Below, one piece after another: positions 43,070-50,991 of a stretch of 50,991 bases of DNA. The translations under genes were made by a program, and so were the position numbers. Position 1 is the first letter of the stretch. The number at the start of each line of letters is the position of its first letter. The notes under the pieces were generated by a model, which was not told the origin of the DNA, made no database searches, and was given only the letters and a program-made list of their open reading frames with translations. Source of the DNA: Bacillota bacterium (GTDB taxonomy: Bacteria; Bacillota; Dethiobacteria; Dethiobacterales; Dethiobacteraceae); the NCBI GenBank assembly GCA_018725565.1, contig QLUR01000020.1, forward strand, positions 1 through 50,991. The letters are read 5' to 3'.

Positions 43070-43672
43070 CTACATGCCAAAGAGCGCCGCGGCTACTTCC
43101 GGCTCTAGCTGATCGCGTTGCATACGCAGTATAGACTCAAAGGAATTGTTAATCTCTACTTCACCGGAGCGCAGAATAAAGCCGCTCTGGATTTCACGCG
43201 TTTCAGCTGACAGGATAAGCCCGCCCTGCTTGCCCTGTTCCTCAAGTGCTTTATTGACGGCAGCAATAAATTCAGAGGTAAAAAGTTCCCTGCCCTTGGC
43301 TGAGACAATTATCTCTTCCCTGCCGCTCTGTGCCGCAGCCAGCAGCATCGGCATGAGAATCTCCCGGGAATCGGCGGTCTGCAAAGCCGCCAGACGGGCC
43401 AGAGCCTGCCGGAAGGTATCTTCAATAAGTTCTTCTTTGGCCCCGAGGAGCGCCTTGCGCGCGTCGAGTTCAGCAATGGTCCGTGTACGACGGCGTCTTT
43501 CCTCGGCCTGAAGCTGTGCCTGTTCCAAAATGAACTTCTTCCTGACATCCGCCTGCTTCTGAGCGCCGGCGACAACCTCTTCAGCCCGACGTTTCGCTTC
43601 CGCCAAAACTTTTTCTGCCTGCCCGGCGGCTTCAGAGATGATTTTTTCTTTCAGTTTGTCAGCGCCTGACAT
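43070..43672 (-). CDS. atpE: V/A-type ATPase subunit E
   Basis: Peripheral-stalk subunit, 200 aa. An N-terminal coiled coil rich in Ala, Glu, Arg and Lys (about residues 1-75, AEKVLAEAKRRAEEVVAGAQKQ) is followed by a C-terminal globular domain with GGLILSAETREIQSGFILRSGEVEINNSFE. It pairs with subunit H/G (46159-46485) to hold the A3B3 head static. Confidence 0.94.
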   Translation of the reverse strand: MSGADKLKEKIISEAAGQAEKVLAEAKRRAEEVVAGAQKQADVRKKFILEQAQLQAEERRRRTRTIAELDARKALLGAKEELIEDTFRQALARLAALQTADSREILMPMLLAAAQSGREEIIVSAKGRELFTSEFIAAVNKALEEQGKQGGLILSAETREIQSGFILRSGEVEINNSFESILRMQRDQLEPEVAAALFGM

Positions 43673-43701
43673 CAGGGACTCACTTCCTTACAGTTCAAAT
43701 T

Positions 43702-44175
43702 TTAAAGCGGGGCAAACAGGTAAATAATCAGGGACATCAGCAGCGCAAATACAGCGTAGGTTTCGACCATCACGCCGTAAATCATGGCTTTACCAAATTC
43801 TTCCGGACGCTTGGCAATCAGTTGAATACCGCTCGCGACAGCCTTCCCCTGATAGATGGCCGACATCCAGCCCACAAAGCCGATGGGCAAACCGGCAAAC
43901 AGCATGCTCAAGCCCTGAGGGATTGTCAGATCCATTGGTTCGGCACCGATCACGCCTACCCTGAACAAGATCAAAAAGCCCATAATCAGTCCGTAAATAC
44001 CCTGCGTTCCGGGCAAAGCCGTAAGCACGACGGTCAGACCAAACTTGTCCGGATCCTCGCTGACCACGCCGGCGCCCGTTTGCCCGGCAATCCCGATCCC
44101 CACTGCCGAACCGATGCCGGCCATAAAGGTTGCCACCGCAGCGCCAAGAATCGCCAAAGCCAATCCTACATCCAT
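43702..44175 (-). CDS. atpK: V/A-type ATPase K (proteolipid) subunit, Na+-type ligands
   Basis: Rotor-ring proteolipid, 157 aa, two fused hairpins with four transmembrane helices. Only the second hairpin has an ion-binding carboxylate, E138 in MVETYA. L54, T57, Q58 and Y61 (LPGTQGIY), Q109 (YQGK) and E138 align with L61, T64, Q65, Y68, Q110 and E139 of the Enterococcus hirae Na+-V-ATPase, so Na+ transport is predicted. It lies between atpI and atpE with a 44-base gap to atpI. Confidence 0.96.
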   Translation of the reverse strand: MDVGLALAILGAAVATFMAGIGSAVGIGIAGQTGAGVVSEDPDKFGLTVVLTALPGTQGIYGLIMGFLILFRVGVIGAEPMDLTIPQGLSMLFAGLPIGFVGWMSAIYQGKAVASGIQLIAKRPEEFGKAMIYGVMVETYAVFALLMSLIIYLFAPL

Positions 44176-44219
44176 TGTTTTAAATGCCTCCTTCAGTTTT
44201 AAAAAAATTTAACAATTAT

Positions 44220-46172
44220 TCACTCACCAATTACCTCAACATGGCGCACCTGAAGCTTAAACGGCTTGAACGGGCGCCCGCCGCCTTCGTAGAAGCGGTT
44301 AAAGAACTCCAGATATTGCAGGCGGCTGGAGTGGACGAACGCGCCCAATATGCTAATCATCAGGTTGAAGGTATGCCCGACAATCATCATGCCGACCATG
44401 ACGACATAGCCGATGACAGAACCGGCAAAAAGACCGGCCAGCATATTTACCGCCATAGCTATGACGCTGCCGGCTAGTCCCAGCGCCAGTAAGCGTGAAT
44501 AGGACAGGATGTCGCCAAGAAACCCGGTGATGTTATACAGGGAAAACAAACCAGACAAGAATTTTTTGACAATCCCGGTCTGCGCTCTGCCCTGTGTCAA
44601 TACTAACCCGGCAGCCGACGCCAGCGACATTATCCTGCCAATTTCCGACAAGCCTGGCAGGGCGAGAAAGATGAGCCCCAGGATCAGCGTCGCCCAAAAT
44701 AACTGGTCAAAAATAGCGTCTAAAAGCTTACCCTCCCGCACATTTCGGTAGAACCGGATGCCCATGCCGAAGAAAATCTGTACCAAACCAATAATGAGCG
44801 AATAAATAAGCATCCGCATCGGGTCAACCAGAGCGTTAAAAAAGAGGGGCTCCATAGGAATCAGGCCGCCGAACCAACCGCTGATCAAGATACCGAAGAC
44901 CATTGTGGAAATACCACCGGCGAAGGCGATCCAGAAAATTCTACGGGCTTGGACAGACATTTTCAGCTTCCAGAGGGCCAAGCCGGACAGGACGGTCAAA
45001 ACAAGACCGTAGCCGGCGTCTCCCAGGCAGAGGCCGAAAAAGATCACGAAAAAGGGCGCCATGGGAAAGGTCGGGTCGATGGCCCGTGGCGCCGGCGTAC
45101 CGTAAAGCTGCGTAATAAACTCAAAGGGAGCGACGATGCGGTTGTTCGTCAACAGTACCGGATAGGCCTCGCCTTCCCGCGGAGAACGGTATACTACTTC
45201 CACGGTATCACATTGTTGAGCCAACCTGTTTTCCAGGACGGGTAATTTGGACTCCAGCGCCCAGCCTTCAACTACAAAAGAGTTGTTCGTTCGGGCGAAG
45301 TTGCCCACCGCCTGCTTTTTGTCCCGTTCCACTGCCAGATAGTCGCTGTAATAGCGCAGAGTCTCGCGGGTACCTGTGTGAACCTGCGCGGCCTCCAGGG
45401 CTTTCTGGCGCTCCTTAGCTATGGCTGCCAGTTCTTCCCGGATACGCGCCAGGTTGCCGGCAGGAGTGTCCTTCAGGGCGGATAACTGGTGCCTGGAAAA
45501 GTTGAATTTCTTTAAAATATCCTGTACTGCTTCAGCCTTCCATGTGGGGTAGACCAGAAAGATATAGGTGTCCTTGCGGTCAGCATTTATTTCCGCCACA
45601 ATAGCTTCTTCCGCTTCTCCGGCCAACTGCTTCCGGCAGGAATCGAAGTCAGTGGCAGGCAGGGTCCCCAGTTCCATCTGCACAAATTCACTGCCGCGCA
45701 CTTCCTCCAGCGGCACTTCCAGCGCAACCCAGGGAGTCAATTGAGCAGTCAGGTTTTGCAAACGCGTCTCCTCATTGCGCAGGGACATCAGCTTTTCATC
45801 AACCTTGCGCAGTGCGTTGCAGGCTTCTCGGGCGACAGCAGCCCATTTTTCCTGCCCGGCAGCAAAATCTTCCGCCGACATAGGCACCCTGTTGCCGCCA
45901 AAAGCATCCAAAAACTTCTTTTTAGCCGGGTAATGACGGTTAAGAAAATCTAAAGCAAAATTGACCTCCCTCAGAGCCGCTTCCACTTCGTGCAGCTCTT
46001 CCTGGGCCTGGTCTCTCACCACCAGTCCGGTCCAATCCTCCCCTGCAACCTCGTCCATCGCCTGAACGTTACCGATCTCCACAACTCCACTCTGTTGCAG
46101 GATACTCAATACTTTGTCCTTTTCAGACTGGTGCGCGATCAGGTAAAGTTTTTTCATTTTAGCTACGGCCAT
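44220..46172 (-). CDS. atpI: V/A-type ATPase subunit I (a subunit)
   Basis: Membrane stator subunit forming the ion half-channels, 650 aa. The N-terminal cytoplasmic half is helical/coiled-coil (about residues 1-330). The C-terminal half has seven to eight transmembrane helices with APFFVIFFGLCLGDAGYGL and FLGDILSYSRLLALGLAGSVIA, the latter holding the essential arginine. The annotated ATG overlaps the end of atpH by 14 bases; an in-frame ATG five codons later (KKLYLIAHQ) is an alternative. Confidence 0.96.
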   Translation of the reverse strand: MAVAKMKKLYLIAHQSEKDKVLSILQQSGVVEIGNVQAMDEVAGEDWTGLVVRDQAQEELHEVEAALREVNFALDFLNRHYPAKKKFLDAFGGNRVPMSAEDFAAGQEKWAAVAREACNALRKVDEKLMSLRNEETRLQNLTAQLTPWVALEVPLEEVRGSEFVQMELGTLPATDFDSCRKQLAGEAEEAIVAEINADRKDTYIFLVYPTWKAEAVQDILKKFNFSRHQLSALKDTPAGNLARIREELAAIAKERQKALEAAQVHTGTRETLRYYSDYLAVERDKKQAVGNFARTNNSFVVEGWALESKLPVLENRLAQQCDTVEVVYRSPREGEAYPVLLTNNRIVAPFEFITQLYGTPAPRAIDPTFPMAPFFVIFFGLCLGDAGYGLVLTVLSGLALWKLKMSVQARRIFWIAFAGGISTMVFGILISGWFGGLIPMEPLFFNALVDPMRMLIYSLIIGLVQIFFGMGIRFYRNVREGKLLDAIFDQLFWATLILGLIFLALPGLSEIGRIMSLASAAGLVLTQGRAQTGIVKKFLSGLFSLYNITGFLGDILSYSRLLALGLAGSVIAMAVNMLAGLFAGSVIGYVVMVGMMIVGHTFNLMISILGAFVHSSRLQYLEFFNRFYEGGGRPFKPFKLQVRHVEVIGE

Positions 46173-46485
46173 AGGCTTTCACAATCCTTTCCGTCACCAT
46201 GGTTATCGCCTTTTCCTGCCTCGCACGCGCCGCTTCCTGCAGCTTCACGATCTCTGCCGCAGCTTGCTGCCGCAATGGCACCACGATCGCCTCCGCCTCT
46301 TTCTCGGCAGCGGCCAGTGCCCTTTGCGCCTCCGCCTCGGCTTCAGCTATGCTGCGCTGCAAAAATTCCAGTGCCTGCCTTTCCGCATCCTGAACAACCT
46401 TACGGGCTTCTGACAGGGTACGCCGCCGGACCTCCTCCGCTTTTTCCTCTGCCGTACGAATCTCCTTGATTACTGACGCCAACAA
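46159..46485 (-). CDS. atpH: V/A-type ATPase subunit H/G (peripheral stalk)
   Basis: Single long coiled-coil protein, about 108 aa, Ala/Glu/Arg-rich (ASVIKEIRTAEEKAEEVRRRTLSEARKVV ...), the partner of subunit E in the peripheral stalk. Start is uncertain: AGGGAGG directly abuts a GTG-ATG pair (46494, 46491), while TTG at 46485 has an eight-base spacer and is chosen. It is the first true V-ATPase gene after the AtpZ-like gene. Confidence 0.85.
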   Translation of the reverse strand: MLASVIKEIRTAEEKAEEVRRRTLSEARKVVQDAERQALEFLQRSIAEAEAEAQRALAAAEKEAEAIVVPLRQQAAAEIVKLQEAARARQEKAITMVTERIVKAYGRS

Positions 46486-46518
46486 TAACATCACCTCCCT
46501 ACCGCGCCAGACTGACTG

Positions 46519-46728
46519 CTACTTTTTGAGCAGCATCCTGATGGCCTGCCTGAACCCTGCATAAAGACCCACCAGCACCCCGAGCATGATTCCGGCTAAC
46601 TCGCTGCCGGCCCGCCGGCCAAGCTGCCAGCCCAAATAACCACAGACAAGCAGCGCCAATACAATGGTCAGCGCCAGCCGTACCGCCAAAGTAAAACTGC
46701 TTAAATCCTCAGGCTTGAACCGGTACAT
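46519..46728 (-). CDS. AtpZ/AtpI-like small membrane protein
   Basis: Small protein of 69 aa with two predicted transmembrane helices (about residues 10-31 and 42-58; FTLAVRLALTIVLALLVCGYLGWQLGRRAGSELAGIMLGVLVGLYAGF). It resembles the AtpZ/AtpI accessory proteins that open F-type ATP synthase operons and assist c-ring assembly or Mg2+ supply. Here it precedes a V-type operon, which is unusual. ATG at 46728 follows AGGTGAGG. The gap to atpH is 33 bases, so it is probably in the same transcript. Confidence 0.7.
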   Translation of the reverse strand: MYRFKPEDLSSFTLAVRLALTIVLALLVCGYLGWQLGRRAGSELAGIMLGVLVGLYAGFRQAIRMLLKK

Positions 46729-46888
46729 GACCTCACCTGCCTGCCGGCACAATTCCTGCAGCTGTTGCTCCGCTGTTAAAAATCATAAAACTCTAAGCTG
46801 CTTCGACGGGTTTCCGAAAATTCTTCTATTACCAAGACAAATTTTTCGATTTTCTCAACATTCTATCTTATCGGTGTCAACCGGCAAT
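46729..46888. other. gap between thiolase and V-ATPase operon
   Basis: This 160-base gap presumably holds the V-ATPase promoter, but no -35/-10 pair with good spacing could be chosen. On the minus strand a TTGACA occurs near 46877-46872 without a matching -10, and a long imperfect hairpin (CGAAAA ... TTTTCG) lies at about 46820-46853. Confidence 0.35.
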
Positions 46889-48070
46889 TCATCGAACCAC
46901 TACCGTTGCCACACCCTGACCGCCGCCGATGCATAAGGTAGCCAGGCCGGTACGAACGTCACGCTTTTGCATTTCATGCAGTAAGGTAACAAATATTCGT
47001 GCGCCGCTGGCGCCTATCGGGTGCCCCAGGGCAATAGCCCCGCCGTTAACATTGACGATATCCATATTAAACTTAAGGGTCTTCGCCACGGAAAGCGCCT
47101 GGGCGGCAAAGGCCTCATTGGCCTCAATCAGCTCAATGTCGTTCAGCTCAAGACCTGCCTTAACCAGTGCCTTCTCTGTCGCCTTGATGGGACCGGTTCC
47201 CATAATGCGGGGCTCCACACCTGCGGAGGCGTAGCCGGCGATCACCGCCAAAATCTTCAGCCCCAACGCGCGCGCTTTCTCAAGCTCCATCAGCACCACG
47301 ACGGCAGCGCCGTCATTGATCCCGGAGGCGTTGCCGGCAGTGACCGTACCCTCTTTTTTAAAGGCGGGAGCAAGCTTGGCCAGCGCCTCTGCCGTTGTGC
47401 CTTTCCTTGGGAACTCATCGGTGTCAAAGATAAGCGGGTCACCTTTACGTTGCGGAATCTGGACGGCTATAATTTCCTCCCGGAAGCGTCCGGCTTCGAT
47501 GGCAGCAACGGCCCGGCGCTGGCTTTCCGCCGCAAGCCGGTCCTGTTCTTCTCTGGACAGGCAGAAGTCAACGGCGATATTCTCGGCCGTAATGCCCATG
47601 TGCGTATCGGTCATCGCGCACCACAGCCCGTCAGTAATCATGGTGTCAACCAGAGAGCCGTTCCCCATACGCAGCCCGAAACGCGCTCCCGGCACAGAGT
47701 ACGGCGCCCGGCTCATGTTTTCCATACCGCCGGCCACCACCACATCGGCATCCCCGAGCATAATTGCCTGGGCACCAAGATTAACAGCCTTCAGACCGGA
47801 GCCGCAAACCTTATTAATGGTCAGCGCCGCCACTTCCACGCCGCAGCCGGCACGCAGGGCAGCCTGCCGCGCCGGATTCTGGCCAAGGCCCGCCTGCAAC
47901 ACATTCCCCATAATCACCTCATCCACCTGTGACGGTTCCACCCCGGCCCGCCGCAATGCCTCCCTGATTACGAGCGCTCCCAGGTCTATAGCCGCCACCT
48001 CCCGCAAGCCGCCGCCAAAACTGCCGATTGCCGTCCTGGCGGCTCCCACCACCGCAACTTTTTTAGCCAT
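46889..48070 (-). CDS. acetyl-CoA C-acetyltransferase (thiolase)
   Basis: Condenses two acetyl-CoA to acetoacetyl-CoA or cleaves 3-ketoacyl-CoA, 393 aa. The catalytic set is complete: nucleophile C89 ([10 protein letters not shown]), H350 ([10 protein letters not shown]) and C380 (LCIGGGQG). The size and motifs fit biosynthetic thiolases of the ThlA/AtoB type; direction is not set by sequence and no butyrate-pathway partner is adjacent. ATG at 48070 is five bases after GGAGGGACATG. The gene is an intruder in the wecB to ATP-synthase neighbourhood. Confidence 0.94.
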   Translation of the reverse strand: MAKKVAVVGAARTAIGSFGGGLREVAAIDLGALVIREALRRAGVEPSQVDEVIMGNVLQAGLGQNPARQAALRAGCGVEVAALTINKVCGSGLKAVNLGAQAIMLGDADVVVAGGMENMSRAPYSVPGARFGLRMGNGSLVDTMITDGLWCAMTDTHMGITAENIAVDFCLSREEQDRLAAESQRRAVAAIEAGRFREEIIAVQIPQRKGDPLIFDTDEFPRKGTTAEALAKLAPAFKKEGTVTAGNASGINDGAAVVVLMELEKARALGLKILAVIAGYASAGVEPRIMGTGPIKATEKALVKAGLELNDIELIEANEAFAAQALSVAKTLKFNMDIVNVNGGAIALGHPIGASGARIFVTLLHEMQKRDVRTGLATLCIGGGQGVATVVVR

Positions 48071-48096
48071 CATGTCCCTCCGTTTCTTAAAAATAG

Positions 48097-49263
48097 TTAT
48101 CCAGACTGCCGGGCAGCTGCAAAATCTTCCGGCCTTTCCCGGCACAACCCAAAATGCCAGCGTACCGCAGCCAAAATACGGGCTGAGGCCTGTCCGTCAC
48201 CATAGGGATTGACGGCGGCGGCCATCCGTTTGTAAAGCATGGCGTCCCTCAACAGCCTGGTCACCAAGGTCACAATTCCCTCCTCCTGCACGCCGGCTAT
48301 CGCCACTGTTCCGGCTTCCACCGCTTCCGGCCGTTCTGTTACCTCCCGCAGCACCACCACCGGCCGGCCCAGCGAAGGAGCCTCTTCCTGGATGCCACCG
48401 GAATCGGTAAGCAATAATGTGGCTTTATGCATCAGGTTATGGAAGTCATTGACATCCAGCGGCTCCAGCAACAGCACTCGTTCCAGTCCGCGCAGGTGAC
48501 GGATGATCGGTTCGCGCACGGCCGGGTTTTTATGAACAGGGAAAACCATAAAGATGTCTGTATGTTCCAGTACAAGGCGGCGGAGCGCCCGGCAAATGGC
48601 CTCCAGCGGTTCACCCAGGTTTTCGCGGCGGTGTACTTCCACCACCACCAGTCGTTTTTCCACAGGCAAGCTGTTTAGCTCTTCCCTGGTAAAACGGTAA
48701 TTCTCCCTGACAGTATAGCGCAATGCGTCAATAACCGTATTGCCGGTTACAAAAATGCCTGCCGGGGTTACGTTTTCGGCCAGCAGATTGCGGCGGGCTG
48801 AGGCGGTAGGCGCAAAATGCAGGTCGGTCAGCACACCGGTAAGTTTCCTGTTTAATTCCTCCGGATAAGGCGCATATTTCCGCCCGCTGCGCAAGCCAGC
48901 CTCCACATGCCCTACCGGTATCTGACGGTAAAAAGCGGCCAGCGCTCCGACAAATGTGGTCGTGGTGTCTCCATGTACGAACACCAGGTCGGGGCAGACC
49001 TGCGCCAGGACGTTGTCGAGCCCGGCGAGCGCCCGTGTAGTAATCCCGGTTAAAGTCTGCCCGTGCTGCATCACGTCCAGGTCAAAATCCGGGACGATTC
49101 CGAAAAGTTCCAGCACCTGGTCAAGCATTTCCCGGTGCTGTGCGGTAACGCAAACAAGCGTTTCCAGTTCGGAACAGGCACGCAGCTCCAGGACAAGCGG
49201 CGCCATTTTAATCGCTTCCGGACGGGTGCCGAAAACTGTCAGGCAACGGAACGGTTTAGCCAC
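48097..49263 (-). CDS. wecB: UDP-N-acetylglucosamine 2-epimerase (non-hydrolysing)
   Basis: Interconverts UDP-GlcNAc and UDP-ManNAc for cell-wall polymers, 388 aa. Motifs: [54 protein letters not shown] and the UDP site [23 protein letters not shown]. The start GTG overlaps the comEB stop by eight bases without a clear ribosome binding site, suggesting coupled translation. wecB between comEB and the ATPase operon is the normal Firmicutes arrangement. Confidence 0.95.
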   Translation of the reverse strand: MAKPFRCLTVFGTRPEAIKMAPLVLELRACSELETLVCVTAQHREMLDQVLELFGIVPDFDLDVMQHGQTLTGITTRALAGLDNVLAQVCPDLVFVHGDTTTTFVGALAAFYRQIPVGHVEAGLRSGRKYAPYPEELNRKLTGVLTDLHFAPTASARRNLLAENVTPAGIFVTGNTVIDALRYTVRENYRFTREELNSLPVEKRLVVVEVHRRENLGEPLEAICRALRRLVLEHTDIFMVFPVHKNPAVREPIIRHLRGLERVLLLEPLDVNDFHNLMHKATLLLTDSGGIQEEAPSLGRPVVVLREVTERPEAVEAGTVAIAGVQEEGIVTLVTRLLRDAMLYKRMAAAVNPYGDGQASARILAAVRWHFGLCRERPEDFAAARQSG

Positions 49264-49720
49264 AGGAGGTCCCCCGGCCCAGCGCCAGGCAACGGACCAG
49301 GATACCTGCTTCCGCCAGCAATTCCTCAGCCAGCCGGTCCGGGTAGGCGTCTAAAACTACCACTTCCTTCATGCCGGCATTAATCAGCATCTTGGCGCAC
49401 ATTACGCAAGGATGTGTTGTGCAGTAAATGGTGGCTCCCTGAATAGGCACGCCGTACATGGCCGCCTGCAGCATGGCATTTTGTTCCGCATGCAGGGCTC
49501 GGCAAAGCTCCTGCCGTTCACCGGAAGGAATGCCGCGAGCCTCTCGGAGGCAGCCCGTTTCCCGGCAGTGGGCCAGGCCGCTGGGTGCCCCGTTATAACC
49601 TGTGGCCAGTATCCGCTTGTCCTTGATAATCAAAGCCCCAACCGGGCGGCGGAGACAAGTGGAACGGCTAGCCACTACCTGTGTGATTTCCAGAAAATAC
49701 GAGTCCCAGGTCGGGCGCAT
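49256..49720 (-). CDS. comEB: dCMP deaminase (ComEB)
   Basis: Zinc deaminase of the dCMP/cytidine family, 154 aa, converting dCMP to dUMP. It has the zinc/catalytic H77-A78-E79 (LHAEQNA) and C105/C108 (THPCVMC) plus the extra zinc site cysteines and histidine in HCRETGC. The start is ATG at 49720 after AAAGGGTG; the longer open frame overlaps glyA and is rejected. It lies between glyA and wecB as in many clostridia. Confidence 0.95.
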   Translation of the reverse strand: MRPTWDSYFLEITQVVASRSTCLRRPVGALIIKDKRILATGYNGAPSGLAHCRETGCLREARGIPSGERQELCRALHAEQNAMLQAAMYGVPIQGATIYCTTHPCVMCAKMLINAGMKEVVVLDAYPDRLAEELLAEAGILVRCLALGRGTSCG

Positions 49721-49733
49721 ATCTTTCACCCTT

Positions 49734-50963
49734 TCACCCGTAGACGGGAAAGCCGCGGCACAGCGCAAAAACCCGTTCTTGTGCCCTGCGCCTGCCTTCC
49801 GCATCCTGCCGGTTATGCAGCGTATCAGCTATTAACTCAGCTATTACCGACATTTCCGGCTCTTTCATCCCGCGGGAAGTAACAGCAGGCGTACCAAGAC
49901 GCAACCCGCTGGTCACAAGGGGCTTTTCCGGATCAAAGGGGATAGTGTTTTTGTTAGTGGTAATGCCCACCCCGTCCAACGTTTCCTCGGCCTGCTTGCC
50001 TGTCAGCCCTTTATTGCGAAGGTCCAAAAGCATTAAATGGTTGTCAGTACCGCCGGACGACAGCTTAAAACCGTACCCCATCAGCGACTCTGCCAGTGTC
50101 CGGGCATTGGCAAGCACCTGGCGCTGGTACGCAGCAAATTCCGGCTGCTGCGCTTCCCTGAAGCCCACTGCTTTAGCGGCAATGACATGCATCAGCGGCC
50201 CGCCCTGCAGGCCCGGGAAAACGGCCTTGTCCACCGCGCCGGCAAATTCCCGGCGGCAAATAATGAAGCCGCCGCGGGGTCCGCGCAGCGTCTTGTGGGT
50301 GGTGCTGGTGACAAATTCAGCATACGGGACCGGGTTCGGATGCAGCCCCGCCGCCACCAGTCCCGCAATGTGCGCCATGTCGACCATCAGATAAGCACCT
50401 GCAGCGTCGGCGATCCGGCGGAAAGCGGCAAAATCAATGACCCGCGGGTAGGAGCTGGCACCAGCCACAATCAAGCGCGGGGCGTGCTTCCTGGCCAGAG
50501 CTTCCAATTGATCATAGTCCAGGTAACCTGTTTCGGGATTTACTCCGTAAGAAACAATTTTAAAATACTTGCCGGAAATGTTGGCCGGGCTGCCATGAGT
50601 CAAGTGCCCGCCGTGGGAAAGGTCCATTCCCAGCACCACATCGCCGATTTTTAACGCCGCCAGAAAAACAGCCAAATTGGCGCTGGCGCCCGAATGAGGC
50701 TGGACATTGGCGTGCTCCGCGCCGAAAATGGCCTGCACCCGCTCCCGGGCCAGGTCTTCCACCATATCCACATATTCACAACCGCCGTAATAGCGTTTGC
50801 TGGGGTAGCCTTCGGCATACTTATTGGTCAGGACCGAACCTTGAGCCTCCAGCACTGCCCTGCTGACATAGTTTTCCGAAGCAATAAGCTCCAGGTAGTC
50901 CTGCTGCCGTTCCAGTTCCCTGTCAATAGCTGCAGCCACTTCAGGGTCAAACGCTTTTAGCAC
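49734..50963 (-). CDS. glyA: serine hydroxymethyltransferase, 5' end at contig edge
   Basis: PLP enzyme interconverting serine and glycine with tetrahydrofolate, 409 residues visible. Motifs: [50 protein letters not shown] and the PLP lysine in [14 protein letters not shown]. The coding sequence meets adapter at 50964, so bases beyond are not genomic. The last genomic codon is GTG (50963-50961), giving [14 protein letters not shown]; this could be the true start or up to a few residues may be missing. A start placed further right would add MYKRQ, which is translated adapter. Confidence 0.95.
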   Translation of the reverse strand: MLKAFDPEVAAAIDRELERQQDYLELIASENYVSRAVLEAQGSVLTNKYAEGYPSKRYYGGCEYVDMVEDLARERVQAIFGAEHANVQPHSGASANLAVFLAALKIGDVVLGMDLSHGGHLTHGSPANISGKYFKIVSYGVNPETGYLDYDQLEALARKHAPRLIVAGASSYPRVIDFAAFRRIADAAGAYLMVDMAHIAGLVAAGLHPNPVPYAEFVTSTTHKTLRGPRGGFIICRREFAGAVDKAVFPGLQGGPLMHVIAAKAVGFREAQQPEFAAYQRQVLANARTLAESLMGYGFKLSSGGTDNHLMLLDLRNKGLTGKQAEETLDGVGITTNKNTIPFDPEKPLVTSGLRLGTPAVTSRGMKEPEMSVIAELIADTLHNRQDAEGRRRAQERVFALCRGFPVYG

Positions 50964-50991
50964 CTGTCTCTTATACACATCTGACGCTGCC
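50964..50991 (-). other. Nextera transposon adapter sequence (artefact)
   Basis: The last 28 bases begin CTGTCTCTTATACACATCT, the 19-base Tn5 mosaic end, and continue GACGCTGCC, the start of the Nextera read-1 adapter. This is library sequence left at the contig end and should be trimmed. Confidence 0.97.

Noticed and set aside
47021-47932. 303-codon plus-strand frame
   Set aside because: Antisense to the thiolase gene, whose catalytic motifs are unambiguous on the minus strand.

Overview
The window is a chromosomal stretch of an endospore-forming, anaerobic member of the Firmicutes (Clostridia). Sporulation genes (bofA, spoIIID, spoIIQ, spoIID) show the spore former. A ferredoxin-dependent 2-oxoacid oxidoreductase, the [FeFe]-hydrogenase maturase HydF and a three-gene archaeal-type glutamate synthase show the anaerobic lifestyle. 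The backbone is moderately GC-rich by eye; a few AT-rich patches stand out. Almost every gene is on the minus strand, and much of the order is recognisable from the Bacillus subtilis origin-proximal and atp-spoIID regions.

Layout by position: (1) 219-7530: abrB, then on the minus strand an Orn/Lys/Arg-decarboxylase-fold protein (yaaO-like), tmk, holB, ricT and rsmI; guaB; and a tudS-like gene behind a NusG-domain-II membrane protein. (2) 7568-12175: a repeat-like hairpin, the porCDAB operon and a LeuB/IDH-family dehydrogenase. (3) 12255-18294: the classic tadA / SRP RNA / dnaX / ybaB / recR / yaaL / bofA neighbourhood with two tRNA-Ser genes, interrupted by a PAS-GGDEF-HD-GYP gene. (4) 18457-20161: hydF, abutting a broken AbrB-type antitoxin / PIN-toxin module. 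(5) 20158-30255: nitrogen assimilation: split glutamate synthase, P-II, Amt, glutamine synthetase and an ANTAR antiterminator, with a secreted seven-repeat RCC1 protein and a hypothetical gene inserted between near-identical terminator repeats. (6) 30323-33661: an AT-rich AAA/DUF4143 gene running tail-to-tail into a fabH-like gene, then a QueG-like iron-sulfur protein. (7) 33786-37881: mbl, spoIIID, spoIIQ, spoIID and a PhoU-like protein. (8) 37898-46728: a V/A-type ATPase operon. (9) 46889-50963: thiolase, wecB, comEB and glyA (5' end cut off).

Three points carry most of the interest. First, the leader of the ANTAR gene holds two adjacent hairpins whose six-base loops have A at position 1 and G at position 4, the second overlapping an intrinsic terminator; a second terminator with one such loop precedes glnA. 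This suggests autoregulated antitermination controlling glutamine synthetase. Second, the V-type ATPase sits where spore-forming Firmicutes normally carry their F-type ATP synthase (glyA-comEB-wecB on one side, spoIID-spoIIQ-spoIIID-mbl on the other), keeps a small AtpZ/AtpI-like gene, and its K subunit carries the full Na+-ligand set of the Enterococcus hirae enzyme. Third, the last 28 bases are Nextera transposon adapter, so the right edge is an assembly end and not genomic sequence.

No CRISPR array, prophage, transposase or rRNA was seen. Stretches longer than about 300 bases without a gene: 10816-11122 holds only a palindrome; 23535-23851 holds the glutamate-synthase promoter, a palindrome, repeat copy 1 and a doubtful 33-codon ORF.
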